Positions 1 through 11,820 are shown, counted from the stretch's first letter. The stretch is 45,765 nucleotides of DNA from Russula earlei (GCA_025769875.1 JAGFNK010000423.1:1-45765), one strand, 5' to 3'. Notes: generated by a model from the letters alone, not told the origin. Numbers and translations are program-made.

Positions 1-58
1 AACAGGGCAACAAAACGGAGGGTTATTATGGATACCGTGGTCGCGTTCTTACAACAAA

Positions 59-1686
59 TCAGTTGGTCCGGGTTGCAAAGTTTCCTGCCATCATCGATCG
101 GGGAAAACGGGTACGCGGGATTGGAGGGTCGCTCGCCTGGGTGGGTTTCTCTTCGTAGGGCCGAGGCTTATCGTAGGGCCGAGGCTTATCCTCCTTCGGC
201 GATGGAACCCCGTAGGATTTCTCCTCAGGCTTCTTCTCGGGCTTGGGACTCTCCGGATAAGACTTCGAAGGGGGAGGAGACGGGTAAGACTTCTCCTCGA
301 GCTTGGGTTTCTCCTCCTCTGCGGCGGGGACGGATACGAGTAAGGCTTCTCCTCAGGTTTGGGTTTCTCCTCCTGCGGCGGGGACGGATACGAGTAAGGC
401 TTCTCCTCAGGTTGGGCTTCTCCTCCTGAGGTGGGGACGGATACGAGTAAGGCTTCTCCTCAGGCTTGGGCTTCTCTCCTGAGGTGGGGACGGATACGAG
501 TAAGGCTTCTCCTCAGGCTTGGGCTTCTCCTGAGGTGGGGACGGATACGAGTAAGGCTTCTCCTCGGGCTTGGGCTTCTCCTCCTGAGGCGGGGACGGAT
601 ACGAATAAGGCTTCTCCTCTGGCTTGGGCTTCTCCTCCTGAGGCGGGGACGGATACGAATAAGGCTTCTCCTCAGGCTTGGGCTTCTCCTCCTGAGGTGG
701 GGACGGATACGAGTAAGGCTTCTCCTCAGGCTTGGATTTCTCCTCCTGCGGCGGTGGCGGGTACGAGTAAGGCTTCTCCTCAGGCTTGGGCTTCTCCTCA
801 GGCTTGGGTTTCTCCTCCTGCGGCGGTGGCGGGTACGAGTAAGGCTTCTCCTCAGGCTTGGGCTTCTCCTCTGCGGCTGGGGTGGCGGGTGTACGAGTAA
901 GGCTTCTCCTCATGTTTCTCCTCCTTCTGTGGTGGGAGGGGGGATGGGTAAGCCTTCTCCTCAGGCTTTGGGGTCTCGGGATAAGTCTTCGGAGGGGCGG
1001 AGGGCGCGTAAGACGCCTGGGGCTTCTCCGAGGGAGATGGAGCAGGGGGAGACGGGTAAGCCTTCTCCTCAGGCTTTGGAGTCTCAGGATAAGTCTTCGG
1101 AGGGGGAGCAGGCGCGTAAGACGCCTGGGGCTTCTCAGAGGCAGGGGGAGACGGGTAAGCCTTCTCCTCAGGAGTCTCGGGATAAGTCTTCGGAGGGGGA
1201 GCGGGGGCGTAAGACGCTTGGGGCTTCTCCGAGGCAGGGGAGACGGGTAAGGCTTCTCGTACGCAGGAGGGGACGGGTAAGAATTCACAGAGGAAGAAGA
1301 CGGGTACTCCTTCTCATAGAGCCTTGGCACCTGTTTCTTCCGAGGAGGCGACGGGTATGGCTTCTCCTCCTCCGGCTTGGGCTCCTCCAGATAGGGCCTG
1401 GGGTATGGCGGTGGGGGGTAAGGCCGCTTCTCCTCCGGGTACCGCATTGGCACAGACGGGGGCTCAGGCGGGGATGGATAGAACGGGGCCTTGTAGTCCA
1501 AGAGCCTGGGCTCGTCTGTGCATGCGGGAGGGGGCCCCGTAGGCGTCGACGCGACGTAGACGGCCAGGATGGCGGCGACAGAGGCAGGGAGAGAGAGGGA
1601 TACGCCAGAACATTGAGAAGAAGGAGGGGAATAGTAATGAACGTGGGGTGGAGCACACGACTGGCTACCGTCCTTGTCGGGCGCAT
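59..1686 (-). CDS. Proline-rich repeat protein, probably secreted or membrane anchored; frame broken by several 1-nt indels
   Basis: Read on the minus strand, the region encodes a Pro/Glu/Lys/Tyr-rich protein with an 18-residue repeat (PKPEEKPYSYPSPPQEEK), then a variable tail ending at a TGA at 59-61. An ATG at 1686 opens a hydrophobic N-terminus (ITIPLLLLNVLAYPSLSL) that fits a signal peptide. A second hydrophobic stretch (SVAAILAVYV) leads into the proline-rich part, but in another frame, so a further indel or an intron lies near 1580-1600. Frame changes also occur near 1237-1240, 885, 475 and 412, each explained by one base relative to a neighbouring repeat unit. Between 885 and 1237 the literal frame gives Arg/Leu-rich nonsense, whereas the next frame keeps the EKPQASYAPAPPPKTYPETP pattern. 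Such proteins are often wall-associated or disordered; no family was recognised. Exact exon structure is unresolved. Confidence 0.6.
407..900 (-). repeat. 54-bp coding tandem repeat (18-residue PEEKPYSYPSPPQ unit)
   Basis: About nine head-to-tail copies of a 54-bp unit, on the plus strand running gaggtggggacggatacgag followed by taaggcttctcctcaggctt and gggcttctcctcct. Copies differ by substitutions and occasional 1-nt or codon-sized changes. A shorter, related array with PQASYAPAPPPKTYPETP units lies at about 940-1260. Such arrays change copy number easily and are hard to assemble. Confidence 0.85.
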
Positions 1687-1740
1687 CGACGGTCGACTTT
1701 ATTCGTTCTCGGGGTTCACATTCCCATCCTGATTTTGGTA

Positions 1741-2468
1741 ACGGCGAGAGAGAGCGGCTGACAAGAGTTCGAGATCGAGTGCGTGCAGACTAGATGATCA
1801 GGAATGCGGTCCAACTAGGCCGACGTCGTCCGTGACGTCAATGAGGCGCGCGGTGCTCGAGAGGACGACGACCAAGGTGTGCACGAGCTGATTGATCACT
1901 GCTCGTGATGATCGCTTACGTGGTCGCTTCTCGTCACTGCCATGGTCATTGACCACAAGGTCCTATATGAAATGGTTTTCAGCATGTTTTGAGGGGCAGA
2001 CACGTATGTAATCTAGTACGATAGATATGGTATGGATATAGCACTACGACCGGGCAGGAGTTCTCTTTTGTGGGGAGCAATGAACGAGGGAAATAAGGTG
2101 GTGACGCAACGCACGGAAAAAAAAGACACAACACATAAAATTTCGAAAAAAAAAAAAAAAGGAAATGAACAACAGGATACGTCGACGAAGGAAAAGAGGA
2201 ATAACGATATTCGATAGAGGATGGAGAACGAACAACCAACTGCCCCTCCTACTCTCCTTGAAGCAAGCTCTCACATACGACATGGTTTAGACAAAGCAGG
2301 CAGGTCGCTCTCCAATTTACACCGTCCACCGGTACTCTCCAAGGGTTGTCGATGCGTCGTGTGCTTTGTGTGTATGCGTTTTCAGTCCGGGAAAGACAGA
2401 CGAACAGACAGACGGGTATCTTCGCGAACAAACCAAGGGCGTGTTCACTGCCTACGTCCTACCACACC
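1741..2468. other. Intergenic region between the proline-rich gene and the RRM gene
   Basis: I see no supportable gene. It holds the 5' side of the proline-rich gene and the 3' side of the RRM gene, with a 15-nt A tract at about 2146-2160 and a shorter one near 2118. Short ORFs on both strands here have no recognisable similarity and fall in AT-rich, low-complexity sequence. Confidence 0.5.
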
Positions 2469-4721
2469 TTAGGCCTCCGTAGGTGGCTCAACCAGTTCCG
2501 AACCGACCTCACCAACGTGGTCAATCTCGATACCAGCGCTAGTGCTGTCCATTGGGACCTGGAAGAGCTCCTGGTCGTCCGAGGGCACGACCGCAGTGGA
2601 AACGGGGCCATTACCAGATGCCGAGCGTCGCATCGCGCCGCCGCCTTGGGGACCAGACCTCGGAGGGTTTGCACAGCGGTCTTTCCCATGAGCGATCCTG
2701 AGATTGGAATAGTCCGGTTTGTTCTTGACACCCTCAATGGCCTTGATCGCGTTATTGATGTTGGTGAAATTGACAAAGGCGCAATTTTTCTCCTTGAGGA
2801 AGTTGACGAGCTCGATATCACCGTACTCGCCGAATCGCGCTTCAATTTATCCTCAGAGAAAGTCTCAAAGTCTTCGATGTTGCCGATATACACGTTTCGT
2901 GTCGCGCCCGCGTGTACGGCCAAGGCGAGTGCGGGAGGAAGTGCGCCAGCATTTTTTGCCCCAACCAAGTTTAAGTCTCCGGTTGTTCAGCGTCAAACCT
3001 TGGTATGATGCTGCATGGAAGAAAGTGAGGGATGCTGCTGGGTCTATGAACGTCACGAACTGATACAATGACTCAGCCGTCAGATTCGCCAAATGGTCGA
3101 CAAGGATACGCACGGCTATATGTTTGTCTTGCATGTACCGTATGCTCTGCAAGACGCCACCACGAATTGCATTGCACAGGTCCTCCGTCGTCGTCTCAGG
3201 ATGGATATTGCCAAGATACACGGTCCTGTTGGCACTGCCAGGGACACCGAATCCCTCGGGCGTGAATGGTGAGTAAGGGGAAAATGCCCCAAAGGCTCCA
3301 ACACCGGTATTAATGGGGCTGAGAGACGCCGCAGCAGACTGTGCGACGAGGGATTGAGCCGCGACAGCCTGGGCAGCTTGGGCAGCAGCTTGCTGCGACT
3401 TGGGGATGTACGCACAACGGTCTTTGCCGTAGTTGACCCGTTTTCCAGCCCAAGCGGGTTCTGTGGGGAGTGTGTTCACAACCTGAAAACAGTTGTCGTT
3501 TTCGATACAGAACAGACGGATACAAGGAAGGACCGTACCTTTGTGGCGACAGAAATGCTCAAAAAATGCACAAAGCCAATATTTTTGTCGCGAACAATCT
3601 TGACCTGGTCAATCAATCCGAAGCGGCTGAGGTCATCACGGAGTTGCTCCTCCGTCGTACCCTCATCCAGACCACCGAGATAGACATTACGACTCGCATT
3701 GCTCTGGCTGATGGCCAGCGCGACCTGGCTCGGTACAGGGGACGGCTTGCCCCACCCAATCTTGAGCTCCTGGCCATGGAGGGAAAGTTTTTTTATGGTA
3801 GCATCGGCGTGAAACGCCGCAGCAGTGGCGCCATCGAGGAACGAGAGGAAAACGCACGACTTTTTCGGGGAGGACGCGGATTGATTCCAGTGGGCCGAAG
3901 TGGACAAGGTTAAGAAGCTCGTCGACGGATGCGGTGGCAGGAAGGTTGCCAACGTAGACGGTACGGCCGGTCGCGGTGTTAGACGCGGTGAGAGCCGCAG
4001 TTATGGCTGTACCTGGATAGTTGCCAGGTGATGCGAGACCGAGGGAAGGAGTGCGCGGAGGGTTGAAGCCCTATTTATTGTTTATTGTTGTTGTGACTCC
4101 AACGGATCAAAGAAACAACGACACTTACTCCGGAAAAGCTAGCAACCTGACTCCCGTAAGGAAATCCGCCAAGCATTGCCCCACACTAGGAAGGCCCATC
4201 CCGAGTACGCCGTAGCCGCCGAAGCCGTAGCCAGCACTGCCGTTTAGTTGTTGCTGTTGCTGTTGTTGTGTTGCTGCTGCTGCTGCTGGGCCTGTTGCTG
4301 CTGCTGCTGCTGAGCTTGGTGTTGCTGTTGAACAAAGGCATTAGAGGTACTGGGGCTAACCTGTCCGGGAATCGTCGCTGTGGGCGTATTGATAGAGGTA
4401 GAATAAAGAGGCCCGGCAAAACCTGAAGGCGGAGAGCCGTTCGAGAACCCTTGAGGGATGGTTGCCTGGGACCCATAGCCATAGTTCGCAAATGCATCAC
4501 GGGCAGTGGGCGTGACGAGACCGTTCGTAGTGGGTGCGCCAAATGAGTTGGGCGACCAGCGGGCCTTTTTGGCGTCGGGACCACCGACAGCATCCATAGG
4601 ACGCTGGAGACGGGTCAGTCAGATGAAAAATAAAAGACGGAGAATACGGACCTTCATCATGTCCAAATCAAAAGCGTAAGTGGGATACTGGGATGCAAAA
4701 AGCGGCCTGTGGGTCGTCCAT
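2469..4721 (-). CDS. MRN1: Four-RRM RNA-binding protein of the Mrn1/Nrd1 (Msa2) type
   Basis: A cytoplasmic mRNA-binding regulator family in fungi. The N-terminus (MDDPQAAF, then [14 protein letters not shown] after an intron) is followed by a Gln/Asn-rich low-complexity tract near 4245-4330. Four RRMs follow with clear RNP2 motifs: [40 protein letters not shown] and [19 protein letters not shown]1-like partners include NIGFVHF and NCAFVNF. The order and spacing match Mrn1/Nrd1. Introns inferred: 4604-4651, 4071-4128, 3483-3538 and 3060-3113; the last is 54 nt, carries no stop and sits in frame inside RRM3. Start chosen at the ATG at 4721 because it joins in frame across intron 1 once one surplus A is allowed at 4697-4701. 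Further 1-nt indels are needed at about 4243, 4179-4182, 3861-3865, 2952-2957 and 2832-2834, mostly homopolymers. Assignment to the family is firm; orthology to MRN1 is likely. Confidence 0.85.
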
Positions 4722-4739
4722 GGTGAACACGAGGTGGAT

Positions 4740-5080
4740 TGGAGAACCAAGGGAGGGGGGGGAGAAAGAGAGCGAAGGAGAGGAAGGGTAGAAGAAAAGA
4801 AAAGAGTCAGAGGAGGAGGGTACGAGAGGGGGGATGGGTGAGAAAGGAGCGTTGGAGGAGTTGGTAGATGGATAATAGAAGAGAAAAAAGACATCGCACG
4901 AAAACAAAAAAGAGGGAGTAGCGGTGTACTTTATAGATAGATAAAGCTGAAAAGCTTAAAGCGGGGCCTACGCTTGCAACAAGGAAAAAGTGAGCGCAAG
5001 CTTTGAAACATTTCAAGCAAGGGGAAGGAAAAAGAGAGAGAGGGAGGGGAGGGAGGGAGGGAGGGAGGGAGAGATAAAAC
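4740..5080. repeat. Polypurine/polypyrimidine promoter region with a G-quadruplex-like GGGA tract
   Basis: Upstream of the RRM gene the plus strand is almost pure A/G (minus strand C/T), typical of CT-rich fungal promoters. At about 5031-5073 the tract becomes gagagagagg followed by five or more GGGA repeats, enough G3 runs with 1-nt spacers to form an intramolecular G-quadruplex. No gene is evident in this stretch; the plus-strand ORF that begins at 4990 translates simple sequence. Confidence 0.6.
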
Positions 5081-8000
5081 AACAGGGCAACGCAGCCAAC
5101 CATTCGTTGCTCATTTCATTCATCAATCCCGGCCTTCTCCGGAATCCTCTCCAACCCACCCACTCAGCACAACAACGACCCCGACAGGGTGTAGTCTCGT
5201 GCTGCGGTACCAAACTTGAAACCGAGATCAAATCGTTTCGCCCGCGCTTTGACGCCACTTGTGATCCCCAGGCCTTCGGAGGTATCGCGAAAGACGAATC
5301 ACTGCGCTTCGTACTGATGGTCATCTTAATAACCCCTTTGGCGACAGACCTCGTAGGTCAAAAGACTTGGATATGCGAGTGCCCCTCGAGGATCAAAAAT
5401 TGGCGTCGTCGGATGTACGGCTCGAATGGGATTGAAGACAGTAGCCCTGAAGAATCGTGCGTGCCAAAAACTCTTACAATTGTCGCGTGCTACGGCATAT
5501 GGCTTCGAATTCACGCAACATCAGTCAGTCTACCATCGTCCAGTGAAAAGACGTACCAAGCTATTACCACAGGCATGAGAATCGGAGAACAGAAATGATG
5601 GACGACATATCCTACTTGTTGAAGTAGTATTCTGGTCGTTCCCGGTAAATAAAGAGGATGTTGCTTTACTACGGCCCCTAAATGAGAAGTGAGCATCTAG
5701 CATGGCAATCCTCGTTTGGAACTTGGAAAAGCGACCTAGGAATTGCGCGCATAATTGGGAACCACCGCCTGAAGTGGATCGTGATGAGATTGACTCCCAA
5801 CTACTGACAGCCCAGATGTACAACAGTGATATTAACATTTGACGAAAGGTACCAGCCAGGGAACTCTGGAGCAAAGTTCAAGTACATGTCGAGGGTATAC
5901 GCGTAGTTTTACACCTCGTGGCTAAGCTCCGTCATCGACATATCCCACTCCCATGGCAAAACCCTTCTAACACGTCACAAGGAATTGGTCGAAGTTCTAT
6001 TGGCCTGTCAAGGATGAGTCTTTGAATGCAGCATGTAACGGGGAACGCGTACATCGTGCACGTAAACACCGCTCAGTGGGAATCCATCCGTGAGGCCGGT
6101 GCCTTTCATATCGATATCGTCAGCTCGGAATGTAGGAGTGAAAGTGTCATGGATGTCACCAGTGTTAGCCAACAACAATGCCACGCAAAGCCATGCATCA
6201 GCAGCAGCCCCTCGCAGCTCAATAGCGCCACCCACTCACCTCCGCGATCTTTTTCATGTGCCACGAACAACGCAAAGTCGCCGAGATCTCCGCTAAATAC
6301 ATACGCGTTTCGTAGTCATAAGCATTCGCACACTCCCACACACACCACACACACCTATAGTTTGGCCTTTTGGTGTCCGAGCAGCTAGCCGTGGTATGAA
6401 TGACGTCCATCAAGCGGGCGTGCGGGCGGGGTAAGGCGTATCGAGCGTTGATCGGATCTCGCATGCCAGTGGTTGTGCATGTGCTCGCCATCATGACGAG
6501 AGGCTGGCAAGGTCGAAGTAAAGGCACTTCTCACTCATTGCAGCGACGACGAATGTGGGGCGAGAACGGCGCGAGAACGTCCCCACTGTTTCTCCTTTAT
6601 GGCACTGGTTCGCCTCGCACTCGCGTTCTTGTGAAAGCGCCAAGGGCTCGGATACGAAAGGATGCGGTAGTTCCCATCAAAGTTTCCGTAGTGCCGGCAC
6701 GAATCAACCCACTTTGGTACGATGAATATCACTGGCGACAGTGCGATCACTACTGTCGGGATCCGCGGGGTGTGTGAGTGGAAGAAATATTGTGAAAAGA
6801 AAAAAAAAAAAAAACGGAGCATCAACATGACAACGTACCTCTTTGCATCGGAGATCTGGATCTGGTAGCATTTTTTTCAAATATGCGTCATCGAGTCAAC
6901 CGTCTCGTCTCGATATAATGCATATCTTCTGATCACAATGCACTGTCAATTCCACATAATTACGTCGCTGTACAAGAATCTAGAATTAAAAAAATACAAG
7001 TACAGTCAGTCTGGATTAAATGTATTCAAGTACACTTGAACAATAGGGGCACCCCAGTAAGACCTAAGAAGCGGACCGTCGAGATGAAGCTCGAGGTTTT
7101 TAAGGAAGGGATCCCAAAAGGACGGAGAGGAGTCGAGGAAGACCCATTCCGAGTCGTGAAGGCGCGTCAAATCATAAAGGGAAGATGAATAGCCTCTCAT
7201 TGGTGGAGGCGAGGGTGAAGCATTGGAACAAAAAAAACAAAACAAAGGAGCTGTGTTCTGGCATGCACCATGCAATTTGTTCGAGGCGCAAACGGGCACA
7301 TTACAGCATGACCGCAAGGATTACACCAAGTCCACTTCCCAATAGGGTCATTTTAAGCATCACAAATGTCGGAGCTTCGTTCGTTGATGCTCTGATCCCG
7401 ATGGACGGTGTGTCGGAAGGCGACGCTAATGAGAAGGTGAAATCATGGACGATTCACAGGAGAACAGGTGTGGCTGTCACATACTGTTTGCAGCTGGTGC
7501 GCGGATGGAGCACAGAGCTGTGATATACTCTGAGGCCCCCGTGTCAGTGGAATGACAGGTCTGGCCGATGCAAGCCTTAACACTCTCTTGAAACTGAAGG
7601 GTGTCGCAAAAACATGGAACTTGGTAGCTGCAAAATTTGGAAGTTAGGGATCAAGTAATACTTGAATTGTGGTCCACGCACATGCCACATGACGTTTGAG
7701 AGGCAGCAAATCGTGCGCATGATACAGCACACGAGGGGGCTTGCAATAACGCTTGAGAACCTGAGCACAAGATCCACAAGGTCAGGGTGAACTTGAAGGT
7801 CGCGAGAACGCCCTTGATGGACATAGCTGACTATTGAAAGTACGACGCCTGGGAAGCAAGGGAGGTATATATCCCGGTGCCACAGAGAGCTGTGCTTGGC
7901 GGTATTGGTTGTAGGCTTGTCAGGATTCTTTGCGCAGCCAGAAGTTCCGGGGGGGAAGGAGCGCACAGGAGATAATCGCCTGCTGTGTATTTGGGTTTTA

Positions 8001-8391
8001 TCATCACTGACGAAGCATTTCTTTATCGTACGCTCCAGTTGGATTGCGGTGGCGGATAGGTGGCGGCTCGGAAATTACCAGACACCAGAGCTGAGCCTGA
8101 CGTTAATGGGCCAACTGTAGCTATCAGTACTGTGGATGATCGGGAACTCGGCAGTCAGTGGATCACACTCTCGGCACCCCCAGCCAAAATATTACTACAA
8201 AGTTTTGAATGGAGTTGTTACAAAATGAAATCGCCGAGATGGTGATGATCAACTGCGTCACCCACAGTCAGTACTGACTGACCTCAGATAACTAATTCGA
8301 ATTATAATTATTTACACACACGGTCCGGATTATCCGTTCGCGCGGCCACTTCCAACAACAAATCTTCTCTCTTACGCTTCAAAATCAAAAC
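5081..8391. other. 3.3 kb without a confident gene; scattered minus-strand coding traces
   Basis: Nothing here is recognisable as a known family. Minus-strand pieces that could be exons of an unknown gene lie at about 6240-6490: a segment from an ATG near 6462 to an apparent donor (AACTATAG then GTGTGTGT), followed by a piece reading GDLGDFALFVAHEKDRGG that ends at a GTGAGT donor near 6241. Another piece at 6008-6190 reads GDIHDTFTPTFRADDIDMKG. An 18-nt A tract lies near 6797-6814. Conventional promoter elements of eIF3b should lie just before 8392. The rest looks like non-coding or decayed sequence. Confidence 0.3.
7006..7200 (-). CDS. Putative 3' exon of an unknown minus-strand gene
   Basis: The minus strand here gives a coherent peptide with good composition, RGYSSSLYDLTRLHDSEW followed by VFLDSSPSFWDPFLKNLELH, ending in VYLNTFNPD and a stop at 7006-7008. 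Further upstream (about 7360-7400) a hydrophobic piece, APTFVMLKMTLLGSGLGVIL, is visible in one frame and may belong to the same gene, which would make it a membrane protein. I could not link the exons or recognise the family, so this is a weak call. Confidence 0.3.
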   Translation of the reverse strand: MRGYSSSLYDLTRLHDSEWVFLDSSPSFWDPFLKNLELHLDGPLLRSYWGAPIVQVYLNTFNPD

Positions 8392-11046
8392 ATGATGACT
8401 ATCCTTGAGGATGATGGTATCGACTTTTCGGATATCGAGGAAAAGTGCGTGCAACAGCGATCATGACACAGAACATCTTTCTGAAAGTTTTATCCAGGTA
8501 CAAGGTCCGCCTGGAAGGGGGCGTTGATCATATTCTCGTCGTTGATGGTGTCCCCGTCATCGACAAGTCAAAATTTGATAAACTTTTGGCAAAAATCGCA
8601 AAGGAGTTTTCACGGAAAGGCGCTGCGATAAAAACCGATGACATCTCCATGCCGTGGAACGACAAGACCGGAAAGAACCATGGGTATGTCCGACCCACAT
8701 GTGTATCGTAGCGTATCAAGTCGAGCCCCACACAGATATGCGTTTGTTGAATTCCGAACGGCCGACGCAGCCACCTACGCGCTCAATGAGATGAATGGCC
8801 ATCCATTCGATGCAAAGCATACCTTTCTCGTCAATCGTTTTACTGACATTGAGAAGTTTTCCGATCTGGACGAGACGTATGTAGAACCACAACGAGAAGA
8901 ATACCATCCAAAGGTACGTCTAATCTAACTTCACCTCGTAGCTCTGGTAGCAAACGATGCACCATAGGAGCATCTGCGCGCTTGGCTGGCAGATCACCTC
9001 GGCCGTGACCAGTACGTTACGTATCGCGGAGATGAAGTCTCAATACGCTGGCACGGCCGGCCTTCACAATGCGAAGTGGCCTACGAAGACTATGTACGTA
9101 CCACACAACATTCGAATCGATCCCCCATCCAACATGATTGCCATAGCAAAGCCTACGAACAGAACTCTACGTCTCGTGGTCGCCACATGGAACATACATC
9201 GCCACCCTCCACCGACAAGGCGTCCGACTGTATGGCGGGCCCTCCTTCCAACTCCAAGCACGCTTCTTCCATCCCCTCGTCCGACTCATCGACTTTTCGC
9301 CTTGCGAGCAATATCTCGTAACATGGTCGCACGAGCCCATTGTCGTGGCAGAGGACATGCCACAAGGCCCTCGTTTCTTCTCTCCAGAGGATGAGGGCAA
9401 CAACGTGGCCGTTTGGGACATCAAGACAGGACACCTATTGCGTACCTTTCCCTCCATCCTCCCCGAGGGTGAAGGCGCGAGAAAGCAAATGGCTTGGCCT
9501 GCCCTCAAGTGGAGCGCAGACGACAAATACACTGCCCGCCTGACACCAGGACAACAAATTAGTGTCTACGAGTTGCCAGGAATGGGTTTGCAAGGAAAGA
9601 AGAGCCTTAAAATCGAGGGCGTCATCGATTTTGAGTGGTGTCCGCATGGAGAAAATGATCGGGAGGATGCCACAAAGGCGTCCAAAAAGCCGATAGACAA
9701 CATGCTTGCATATTGGACGCCCGAAGTCGCCAACCAACCAGCCCGCGTTACGCTGCTCAACTTTCCCTCCCGAACGGTTCTCCGCCAGAAGAATCTATTC
9801 AATGTTTCCGAGGTTGGAGTTTGCAGCCGTGTCCCTCATTCGTTCACCATACTGAGTTGCCCTTTCCTCTCAGTGTCGTCTCTATTGGCAGAATCAGGGC
9901 GACTTTCTCTGTGTGCGCGTCGACCGCCACACCAAAACCAAAAAATCTATTTTCTGCAACCTCGAGATATTCCGTGTACGCGAGAAAGACTTTCCTGTGG
10001 AAGTTGTTGAGCTCAAGGGTATGATAAACATTTGTATCATTCTCTGTTATCAAATTTGTCGACGTGACATACAGATACGGTCACGGACTTCTCGTGGGAG
10101 CCAAAGGGCGAACGCTTTGCCATCGTGGCGAGTGGCGATCCCAATCTTGGCAATCAGGGCGCGGGTGGTACAATCAAGACGGATGTCAGCTTTTATCAGC
10201 TTGATCGCAGTAAGAATGACTTTAAGCTTCTCCGTGCGTACACCAAGGTTTCCCGCAGACTGATCTGAATGCTAACCGGTACGGTCGTGTCGACGCAGGT
10301 ACCCTTGCGAGCCGGACCACGAACACCATCCGTTGGTCCCCACGCGGACGCCACGTCGTGCTCGCGACCGTCGGCTCGACGTCGAAGTCCGAGTTGGAGT
10401 TCTGGGATCTCGATTTCAACTCGGATGACACGGTCAAGAAGGAAGCTCCCAAGGAGGAGTGGGCCGCCGGCATCCAACAGCTGGGCGTGGCGGACCACTA
10501 TGGCGTGACCGACGTCGAGTGGGACCCAAGCGGGCGGTACCTCGCCACCGCCGCCAGTGCCTGGACACACACGGTATCGCACACGATCAGCTTGTACTCG
10601 GAATGTCTGTCGCACTTACCTGCTCGTACCCCTCACCACAGATCGAGAACGGTTATGCGATCTGGGATTTCCGCGGACAGGAGATCGAGAAGCGGCTGCT
10701 GGATCGGTTCAAGCAGTTTCTATGGCGGCCGCGGCCGCCGTCGTTGCTGACGAAGGAGCAGAAGCGGACAATCCGGAAGAACTTGCGAGAGTACTCACGC
10801 GCATTCGAGGAGGCGGACGCGGCGGAAGAGACGACGGTGAGCGCGGAGCTCGTCGCGCAACGCAAGCGTTCCGTGGACGAATGGAATGCGTGGCGGGTGC
10901 GCGTGGCGGAGGAGGTGGCAGAAGTGCCCCGCGTACGTGGGAGACGCGGCGAGCTGCCGACGCGCAAGCAGCAACAGGAAGATAAGGAGGAGATTGAGGT
11001 GTGGATAGACGAGGTGATCGAACAGATCGAAGAAGTCGTCGAATGA
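8392..11046 (+). CDS. PRT1: Eukaryotic translation initiation factor 3 subunit b (eIF3b/Prt1)
   Basis: Scaffold subunit of eIF3, binding the 40S ribosome and other eIF3 subunits in the cytosol. Nine exons: 8392-8444, 8498-8683, 8736-8913, 8968-9093, 9147-9812, 9874-10018, 10075-10233, 10299-10573, 10642-11046; the exon sum is 2193 nt, giving 730 residues, close to the usual size. The N-terminal RRM follows [20 protein letters not shown] and continues into [20 protein letters not shown]. The middle is a WD40-like beta-propeller ([58 protein letters not shown]). The C-terminus is a charged helix region ([20 protein letters not shown]). All introns are 53-68 nt with GT...AG ends. The frame is unbroken, in contrast to several neighbours. 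It converges with the small minus gene ending at 11322. Confidence 0.97.
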
Positions 11047-11321
11047 CCAGCTTCTGTGTTTCCGACGATTCGCTTGTTTTTTGTGGGGGCATGGGTGTGA
11101 GTCATATTCGTACGAGCTTTGCAAGCGCCATACAAGCGGAGAAAGCAGATATGAGAACATGCGGCACAACGACTAAACGGAGGCATAGGGGAAGCGTATA
11201 GGAAAGACATGGTGGTGAAAACATAGGTCGATAAGGGTGTGCATAGTACGTGTACATGGAGTGGATGGTGCGCATGAACCGAATAACAAGATAGTATGGC
11301 GACGACGGACGACAAGGAAGA

Positions 11322-11820
11322 TCACGCGGACGGCAAAGAAAGCACCGTTGGCACCCGGGCCATTGTCGCAAGCCTGAGCTCGTGCGTCCAGCGCGCCACG
11401 ACCGAGAGGGGGTGGGAGAGGGCGGTGATCGCGGACTCGAGAGCGTGGATTGCGCCCGGGACGAGGGAGAGCAACCAAAAAAGCGCGCAGAGGGCAACGA
11501 GCCGGTTCAAGTACCACGCGGGGTCGTCCATGGCCGCACGACGCTGCCATTTGAGCTCGTGCGACCAGGTGCCTTGTTCTTCTCGTCTGTATTCGTCCCT
11601 CTCGGTGGGCACGACTGGAGCCGTCTCGACGGGTCAAAAAAAAAGAACGAAAAGAATGGGCAAAAAAGTACCTATGAGGTCGATCTTGGTCTGCCATCCG
11701 GCCGTCAGGTTGTGGACGGCTATTCCGGATATCACGTCTGCGTTGCGCGGCTTGAACACCTTCCAGCTGTACGGCTCTAGAGCCTGAGGTGTCCAGCGCA
11801 GCGTCGCATTCGTTCGTCAT
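11322..11820 (-). CDS. Small unknown protein with one transmembrane segment
   Basis: A minus-strand gene with an inferred 57-nt intron (11615-11671) joining ...GWQTKTDLI to VVPTERDEYRREEQ. The C-terminal half contains a clear membrane segment, RLVALCALFWLLSLVPGAIH, followed by a short basic/amphipathic tail ending at a TGA at 11322. The coherent reading upstream (NATLRWTPQALEPYSWKVF, then KPRNADVISGIAVHNLTAGW) is one frame away from the ATG at 11820, so the true start may lie elsewhere or a 1-nt error is present near 11810. It might be the 3' part of one gene with the ORF at 11886-12311. I do not recognise the family. Confidence 0.5.

Noticed and set aside
407..900. Regular repeats that might suggest a CRISPR array
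   Set aside because: Units are contiguous 54-bp coding repeats without spacers, in a eukaryotic gene.
431..1732. Long plus-strand ORFs rich in Arg/Leu (up to 433 codons)
   Set aside because: They are antisense shadows of the proline-rich repeat; the repeat makes several frames open on both strands.
4990..5598. 202-codon plus-strand ORF
   Set aside because: Its first 35 codons translate the GA/GGGA tract, and the rest has no coherent composition or splice context.
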